A stretch of 10,206 nt of DNA from an uncultured Prevotellaceae bacterium. Lineage in GTDB: Bacteria > Bacteroidota > Bacteroidia > Bacteroidales > Bacteroidaceae. The notes under the pieces are model-generated. The model made no database searches. It was given only the letters and a program-made list of their open reading frames with translations, and was not told where the DNA came from. The DNA lies in NCBI GenBank assembly GCA_905202115.1, contig CAJKQZ010000080.1, positions 1-10,206 of the forward strand. Reading direction: 5' to 3'. The translations under genes and the position numbers were made by a program. Below, one piece after another: positions 6,618 to 10,206 of the stretch. Positions within the stretch are counted from its first letter, which is position 1, and each line of letters starts with the position of its first letter.

Positions 6618-7361
6618 TTATTCAACAGCTACTTTGTAGTTGCTGTCTTTGGTCTTTACGATGTATACTCCTGGCAGGCGGGTGCCGTTTTTGCTTAGAC
6701 GGCGGCCTTCGGTGTCGTAAATCTCGTAGTTGTCGTTGCCTTTCACTACAATCCTGCGGTTTTCTACCGAAATGTCGGATGAAACATCTGCTGTAATGGC
6801 GCTGATCGATACCGGCGTGCCGTTTTGGTCGGCCACGTACCATGCCCAGCGGCTGTCTTCCAAAACGTTCCGGTCGAACCTGGGCGCAGTCTGCGCCGAG
6901 TCGATTGCGCCGATGTAGCGGTCGGTTGTTCCGTCGTTGAACTTTATTGCAATCTGGTTTTTGCTTAGTTGCACGAATTCATAGGGCTTTGTGCTTTGTT
7001 TCGTAACGGCGTTTTCAACGCTCATGTAATTCTCAACCCATGAGCCTTTTGTACTGACATAGCGGCGCGATTTGCGGTTGCGGAGATAGTATTTGTCGTC
7101 CGAGGAAGCGTCGGCCACGAGTTCCCATTCCTGATACTGATTGTCGGTCTTGCTGTCGTTTATGAGAAATTTATAGTCGGATTTGCTGCTGTTGATAGAG
7201 TTGTCTTCAAGACATTTGTTCTCATATCCGGGGCTGGCGCTCATTATTTTGTAATAGATTGTGTTTCCTTCGCCGTCGGTAGAGGGATATTTTTGTGCCG
7301 AAACGTTTGCCGAGGCCGCCAATCCTATTGCAATAGATAAAAGGGCGTTGATTTTGCGCAT
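6618..7361 (-). CDS. Secreted beta-trefoil (ricin-like) protein with T9SS-like C-terminal sorting domain
   Basis: The product is 247 residues. A Sec signal peptide (about 1-22, MRKINALLSIAIGLAASANV, cleavage likely after SA) precedes a region of about 150 residues. Patterns such as YYKIMSASPGYENKCLED (36-53), YQEWELV (76-82), KYYLRNRKSRRYVS (90-103) and RWAWYVAD (171-178) resemble RICIN-type beta-trefoil lectin repeats. The last 50 residues have the layout of a type A Por-secretion sorting domain: IVVKGNDNYEIYDTEGRRL (204-222), then LPGVYIVKTKDSNYKVAVE (229-247). If a type IX system exists, the protein would be exported across the outer membrane and anchored or released. Sugar binding is plausible but unproven, since the trefoil assignment is by pattern only. 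It is transcribed alone, with a -7 box upstream and a hairpin downstream. No catalytic motif is visible. Confidence 0.75.
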   Translation of the reverse strand: MRKINALLSIAIGLAASANVSAQKYPSTDGEGNTIYYKIMSASPGYENKCLEDNSINSSKSDYKFLINDSKTDNQYQEWELVADASSDDKYYLRNRKSRRYVSTKGSWVENYMSVENAVTKQSTKPYEFVQLSKNQIAIKFNDGTTDRYIGAIDSAQTAPRFDRNVLEDSRWAWYVADQNGTPVSISAITADVSSDISVENRRIVVKGNDNYEIYDTEGRRLSKNGTRLPGVYIVKTKDSNYKVAVE

Positions 7362-7399
7362 AAGGTTAGATATTTACGTGTTGAATAAGTTCTTAAAGG

Positions 7400-7407
7400 C
7401 AAATATA
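7400..7407 (-). promoter_or_regulatory. Bacteroidota -7 promoter element for the trefoil-like protein gene
   Basis: On the - strand this reads TATATTTG, an exact TAnnTTTG match, 38 bp upstream of the ATG at 7361. The inverted repeat with a T10 loop at 7435-7458 lies a few turns further upstream and may be part of the control region. Confidence 0.45.
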
Positions 7408-7434
7408 AATCTTTTGCGTGAGACGTGCCGGCCG

Positions 7435-7458
7435 TTTCCGCTTTTTTTTTTGCGGAAA
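7435..7458. repeat. 7-bp inverted repeat around a T10 tract
   Basis: TTTCCGC and GCGGAAA are perfect inverted arms separated by ten T residues. It lies 28-51 bp upstream of the -7 box of the gene at 7361. It could be a regulator site, a bent-DNA or UP-like element (A10 on the coding strand), or a chance structure. Confidence 0.4.
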
Positions 7459-7600
7459 ATAAATCAGTCTGTTGCACTAAGTGAATGCCCTGTAGATTTA
7501 TCTCAATATTTTCGTTGTTAGCCGGCTGTTGCTTCTCCGGAACTGGTACTGGACTTTTCAGAACATGACATTTTTGTCAGGTGCCTGCACTTCCCCTCGG

Positions 7601-7622
7601 CAAAGGAAAAAAATCTTCCCGC
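7601..7622 (+). repeat. Degenerate partial copy of the dispersed repeat
   Basis: CAAAGG, an A run and CTTCCCGC match in order the segment CAAGG-TAAAAAA-CTTCCCGC of copy 2 (4232-4251). The A/T palindrome and the AAATTGAAAATACAAG tail are missing. TTCCCGC (7616-7622) is 13 nt before the first 21-bp array unit, the same spacing as at 4245-4251. Confidence 0.55.
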
Positions 7623-7629
7623 TTGTATA

Positions 7630-7696
7630 AAAAATTATCTCAGACATATTTTGAATTATCTCTGAGATATTTTAAAATATGTCTGAGATAATTTTT
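7630..7696. repeat. 21-bp-period palindromic array, site 2
   Basis: Three 13-base units start at 7636 (TATCTCAGACATA), 7657 (TATCTCTGAGATA, itself a palindrome) and 7678 (TATGTCTGAGATA), exactly 21 bp apart. The first and third are reverse complements and lie in perfect 23-bp arms. Compared with site 1 the same two sequence forms appear in the opposite order, with a symmetric hybrid unit between them. Confidence 0.85.
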
Positions 7697-7844
7697 CGGG
7701 CTCTTTTTGCCAGCATGAAAAAAACGACCTGACAAAAATGTCAGGTGGGAGAAAATGCTCTCTTTTTTATTACACGGATTATTTACGTATTAATGATTTT
7801 CTCGAATGAGGAAACCGGATAAATCAACGGGTGGGACAGTAATG

Positions 7845-7877
7845 AAAATAGGGAGGTGGAATATTCCGTCTCCCTAT
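7845..7877 (-). terminator. Terminator of the ilvE-DUF975 operon
   Basis: ATAGGGAG (7848-7855) pairs with CTCCCTAT (7870-7877). After a 2-nt internal loop the self-complementary GGAATATTCC closes the hairpin. On the - strand the stem runs into TTTTC, 26 bp after the DUF975 stop at 7904. Position and structure fit an intrinsic terminator with a short T tract. Confidence 0.65.
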
Positions 7878-7903
7878 CTATGTGTATAGAACAGTATTCG
7901 TGT

Positions 7904-8647
7904 TTAATTGTTTTCGGCAGAGGGTGTTTCGGGTGCAACTATTTCCACGCCGGTTACGAACGGTTCGCGCTCGGCTGTCTTGGCGGCTTCCTCTTCGAGC
8001 AGGTCGTTATAAAAAGCTGCATGCGATGTGAGCCAATAGGGATAAACCCATAGCATTCCGATACCGCAGGTTATTATTCCGAGCAAAATCCAGCCTATGA
8101 AACTGAGATCGAGCAGGAAAAGCTTCATCTTGTGCCCTTTCATCAGCTTTATGCTGCGATCTATGGCGTCGTCGTATTTCAATTCTGGATTGTCGTGGAG
8201 CACATAACTGGTCATGCTATATGAATAATGCTTTATGATTCCCGGTATTACCAGCAGCAACGTCCATAGAAACGTATAGATTCCTTGAAGCAGCAAGGTG
8301 AGCGTTATTCTGAAGTATTGCTTGTATCCGTCGAACAGATTAGACGTCTCCGTGTCGGAGCGGTGGCGCAAATGACGCAGGAAGATGATTGTGTACGACC
8401 ATATAAAAGGCCATAATATCAGGTTGCTTATTATCGAGACTATGTTGTTGGTCGGCACGGAGGCTTTATCATCGTTGAAAAGGGGGTTGTCTCCGATATT
8501 TCCTCCGCTCAGCCATATTCCTGCTAAAGAGATGATGATTACTACGGCAAAGATAATCAGCGCGTAAACCAGTGACAGGAGTGCGTACTTGCTCCAATTG
8601 CCTTCGAGCGAGGCAAGGGCGGCTCTTTTCAGTTCTTTGTTTTTCAT
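7904..8647 (-). CDS. DUF975 family integral membrane protein
   Basis: The product is 247 residues with several hydrophobic segments, at about 21-46, 70-91, 112-137 and 176-203. The family hallmark is well kept: LLVIPGIIKHYSYSMTSYVL (131-150), DNPELKYDDAIDRS (152-165), KLMKGHKMKLFLLDLSFIGW (167-186) and a GIGMLWVYPYW segment (195-205). The acidic C-terminal tail (about 216-247) is probably cytoplasmic. The function of DUF975 is not established, and nothing here reveals a substrate. The start is 24 bp after the ilvE stop on the same strand, and a terminator follows, so it is the second gene of an ilvE operon. I know of no functional reason for that pairing. Confidence 0.88.
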   Translation of the reverse strand: MKNKELKRAALASLEGNWSKYALLSLVYALIIFAVVIIISLAGIWLSGGNIGDNPLFNDDKASVPTNNIVSIISNLILWPFIWSYTIIFLRHLRHRSDTETSNLFDGYKQYFRITLTLLLQGIYTFLWTLLLVIPGIIKHYSYSMTSYVLHDNPELKYDDAIDRSIKLMKGHKMKLFLLDLSFIGWILLGIITCGIGMLWVYPYWLTSHAAFYNDLLEEEAAKTAEREPFVTGVEIVAPETPSAENN

Positions 8648-8671
8648 AGATTATATTAATTGCGTTTGATG

Positions 8672-9691
8672 TCAGTCTATAACGGTGTTCCAGCCATGTA
8701 TGTCCTCCTCTTCGCCGAGCTGTATTGCGCGCAGCTTGTTGTAGAGTTTCGTGCATACGGGCCCGGGTTTGCCGTCCTTGCTTATCACGTAGCTTATGTT
8801 GCGTTCGTAGTCGTCAATGTGCTCTATCGGACTTATTACGGCCGCTGTGCCGCAGGCTCCGGCCTCTTCGAAGGTGGAAAGTTCCTCTTCGGGAATGGGG
8901 CGGCACTCCACTTTAAGCCCGAGATCCTTTGCTATCTGCTGCAGGCTCTTGTTGGTAATCGACGGCAGCACGGATGTCGATTCCGGAGTGATGTATGTGT
9001 TGTTCTTTATGCCGAAGAAATTGGCTGCGCCGCATTCGTCGATATATTTCTTCTCTTTCGAGTCGAGATAGAACTCGCACGAATATCCTTTGTCGTGGGC
9101 CATTTTGTTTGCCACGAGGCTTGCTGCATAGTTTCCTCCCACTTTGTAGCGGCCGGTGCCGAGCGGCGCGGCGCGGTCGTACTCGCGTATGATTACGTAG
9201 TTGGAACTTGCGAACCCTCCTTTGAAGTAGGGGCCTACCGGAGTTACGAAAATGATGAGAAGATACTCGGTGGCGGGATGTACTCCCACTTGTGCGCTTG
9301 TGCCTATCAGCAGCGGACGTATATATAAGGATGCATCGTGGCCGTAAGGGGGAACGAACTCTCGGTTGAGCTCAACGGCTTTCAATACCATTTGCTCGAA
9401 AAGTTCTACCGGCGGTTCGGGCATGAGTATTCCGCGGCATGTGCTGCGCAGGCGCTCGGCGTTTTCGCGCATACGGAATATTCTCACCTTTCCGTCCTTG
9501 CAGCCGTGTGCTTTCAGGCCTTCGAACGCCTCCTGACCGTAGTGCAGGCAGGTTGCTGCCATGTGAATGTTAAGCGTGGTTTCGGATGAAACTTCTATCT
9601 CTCCCCATTTCCCGTTGCGATAGTAGCAGCGAACGTTATAGTTCGTGGGAATATAGCCGAATTTCAGATTCGACCAGTCTATGTTTTCCAT
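8672..9691 (-). CDS. ilvE: Branched-chain amino acid aminotransferase
   Basis: The product is 339 residues, a fold-type IV PLP enzyme of the longer (eukaryote-like, type II) BCAT class. It interconverts Leu, Ile and Val with their 2-oxo acids using glutamate/2-oxoglutarate in the cytoplasm. The PLP Schiff-base lysine is K183 in RYKVGGNYAAS (181-191). Other family landmarks are LHYGQEAFEGLKAH (49-62), IRPLLIGTSAQVGV (124-137), YIDECGAANFFG (216-227, with E219 facing the PLP ring nitrogen) and the phosphate-binding ACGTAAVISP (279-288). The length is typical and no catalytic residue is missing. It is the first gene of an operon with the DUF975 gene. I see no leader peptide or attenuator in the upstream 500 bp, so end-product attenuation is not supported. 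Confidence 0.95.
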   Translation of the reverse strand: MENIDWSNLKFGYIPTNYNVRCYYRNGKWGEIEVSSETTLNIHMAATCLHYGQEAFEGLKAHGCKDGKVRIFRMRENAERLRSTCRGILMPEPPVELFEQMVLKAVELNREFVPPYGHDASLYIRPLLIGTSAQVGVHPATEYLLIIFVTPVGPYFKGGFASSNYVIIREYDRAAPLGTGRYKVGGNYAASLVANKMAHDKGYSCEFYLDSKEKKYIDECGAANFFGIKNNTYITPESTSVLPSITNKSLQQIAKDLGLKVECRPIPEEELSTFEEAGACGTAAVISPIEHIDDYERNISYVISKDGKPGPVCTKLYNKLRAIQLGEEEDIHGWNTVID

Positions 9692-9720
9692 ATATCTTTT
9701 AACTTGTTATGCTTTTTGCG

Positions 9721-9728
9721 CAAAAATA
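9721..9728 (-). promoter_or_regulatory. Bacteroidota -7 promoter element for ilvE
   Basis: On the - strand this reads TATTTTTG, identical to the box before the TPR gene and an exact TAnnTTTG match. It ends 29 bp before the ilvE ATG at 9691. No clear -33 motif is present. Confidence 0.45.
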
Positions 9729-10150
9729 AGTTTTTTATCATTACATAGTATGAAAAATGGCGCGTATTTGCACAAAAAAAGATATTTTGTATATAAAAGT
9801 GAGCGTTATATTGTGAATTTATCGGTTCTACATAAAAAAGCGGAGTGAAATATCCTGGTTACAGTCGGTTGTTTTTAATGTACCGAATTTGATATGACAT
9901 ATTAATAAATATATAAAGGAAGATTTTTTAGCAATGGAAGATTCTGTAAAGACAGGAGAGCATTTTTTTAATGTTGCCGGCTGATGTGTGAGAAACATTC
10001 CGGAGACGGCCTGTTCTGAATCGCTTGTCTGGCTTTTCCGGTGCCTTATTTCGGTGGAAAATCCTTTGGCTGTTTCTTATCGCGAGCACCGCTTTTTTCC
10101 TGTATGGCGGAGAAGCGGCGAGGAAAGGCTTTATATAAAATCGCTTTCTT
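9729..10150. other. Intergenic region upstream of ilvE, no gene seen
   Basis: About 420 bp without a supportable gene. The first half (9729-9980) is AT-rich. The second half is closer to the window average in GC and holds only a weak CCGCTT/AAGCGG inverted pair (10089-10094 with 10113-10118). An 89-codon open frame on the - strand runs from inside the terminal repeat to 9928. It has Lys/Arg/Phe-rich low-complexity sequence and begins in non-coding repeat DNA, so I do not call it. A promoter for a gene to the right of the window may lie here. Confidence 0.5.
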
Positions 10151-10206
10151 GCGAAAAAAAATATTTTTTTCGTGTGGTAAAAAAGTTCCCGCAGCAAATT
10201 GAAAAT
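10151..10206 (+). repeat. Dispersed ~63-bp AT-rich repeat, copy 3 (cut by the window end)
   Basis: This copy begins with GCG and a perfect 21-bp inverted repeat (10152-10172: CG, A7, centre ATA, T7, CG). It continues with TGTGGT, an A run and GTTCCCGC. Its last 21 bases (10186-10206) are identical to 4245-4265 of copy 2. The window stops five bases before the CAAG end seen in copies 1 and 2. Confidence 0.9.

Larger units (their letters stand above)
7563..7746. repeat. Nested inverted-repeat element (MITE-like), ~184 bp
   Basis: The element is bounded by two 20-bp palindromes in inverted relation. The left is ACATGACA-TTTT-TGTCAGGT (7563-7582, one mismatch between arms). The right is ACCTGACA-AAAA-TGTCAGGT (7727-7746, perfect). 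Inside, the left flank (GGCAAAGG, then CCCGC) and the reverse complement of the right flank (GGCAAAAAGAG, then CCCG) are similar. The centre is a perfect 23-bp inverted repeat (7630-7652 with 7674-7696). No gene lies within. It falls between the trefoil-protein promoter and the DUF975 terminator, so inserting it would break nothing. I do not see a clear target-site duplication, so mobility is inference. Confidence 0.65.

Noticed and set aside
9928..10197. Open frame of 89 codons on the - strand upstream of ilvE
   Set aside because: It begins inside repeat copy 3, is rich in Lys, Arg and Phe, and shows no domain, signal peptide or membrane pattern that I recognise.
9692..10206. tRNA, riboswitch or leader-peptide attenuator upstream of ilvE
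   Set aside because: I looked for cloverleaf arms, a Leu/Val/Ile-rich short frame and terminator/antiterminator pairs and saw none.

Overview
The window looks like chromosomal DNA from a member of the Bacteroidota, most likely order Bacteroidales (a Muribaculaceae-like gut commensal is my guess, not proven). The grounds are close matches to the Bacteroidota -7 promoter consensus TAnnTTTG upstream of four transcription units, two exported glycan-degrading enzymes, a secreted protein with a type IX-like C-terminal sorting domain, and lineage-typical versions of TrmB and Mrp. I see no rRNA, tRNA, CRISPR array, transposase, plasmid or phage gene.

Layout. The left part is read on the + strand: a cytoplasmic TPR protein (228-1220), an exported GH109-like NAD-dependent glycosidase of the Gfo/Idh/MocA fold (1302-2891) and an exported GH43 endo-arabinanase (3135-4154). 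A convergent intergenic region of about 400 bp follows, carrying a composite repeat and a strong terminator. Everything to the right is on the - strand. It comprises trmB followed by mrp (6442 down to 4554, one operon), a secreted beta-trefoil-like protein (7361-6618), and ilvE followed by a DUF975 membrane protein (9691 down to 7904, one operon). Three of these - strand units end in recognisable hairpin terminators.

How the genes work together. The GH109-like and GH43 enzymes probably act in the periplasm or at the cell surface on alpha-GalNAc-containing and arabinan-type glycans; no SusC/SusD pair is present, so this is not a classical polysaccharide utilisation locus. The trmB-mrp pair is housekeeping (tRNA m7G46 methylation, Fe-S cluster handling), as is ilvE (branched-chain amino acid transamination).

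The least explained content is intergenic. An approximately 63-bp AT-rich repeat occurs at 1-63 (inverted), 4207-4270 and 10151-10206, so both ends of the window lie inside copies of it. A second family, a 13-bp palindromic unit repeated at exactly 21-bp period, follows the repeat at 4265-4323 and recurs at 7630-7696. At the second site it sits inside a roughly 184-bp nested inverted-repeat element bounded by 20-bp palindromes. A TTCCCGC box lies exactly 13 nt before the first 21-bp unit in both places, which suggests one composite, possibly mobile or regulatory, dispersed element.
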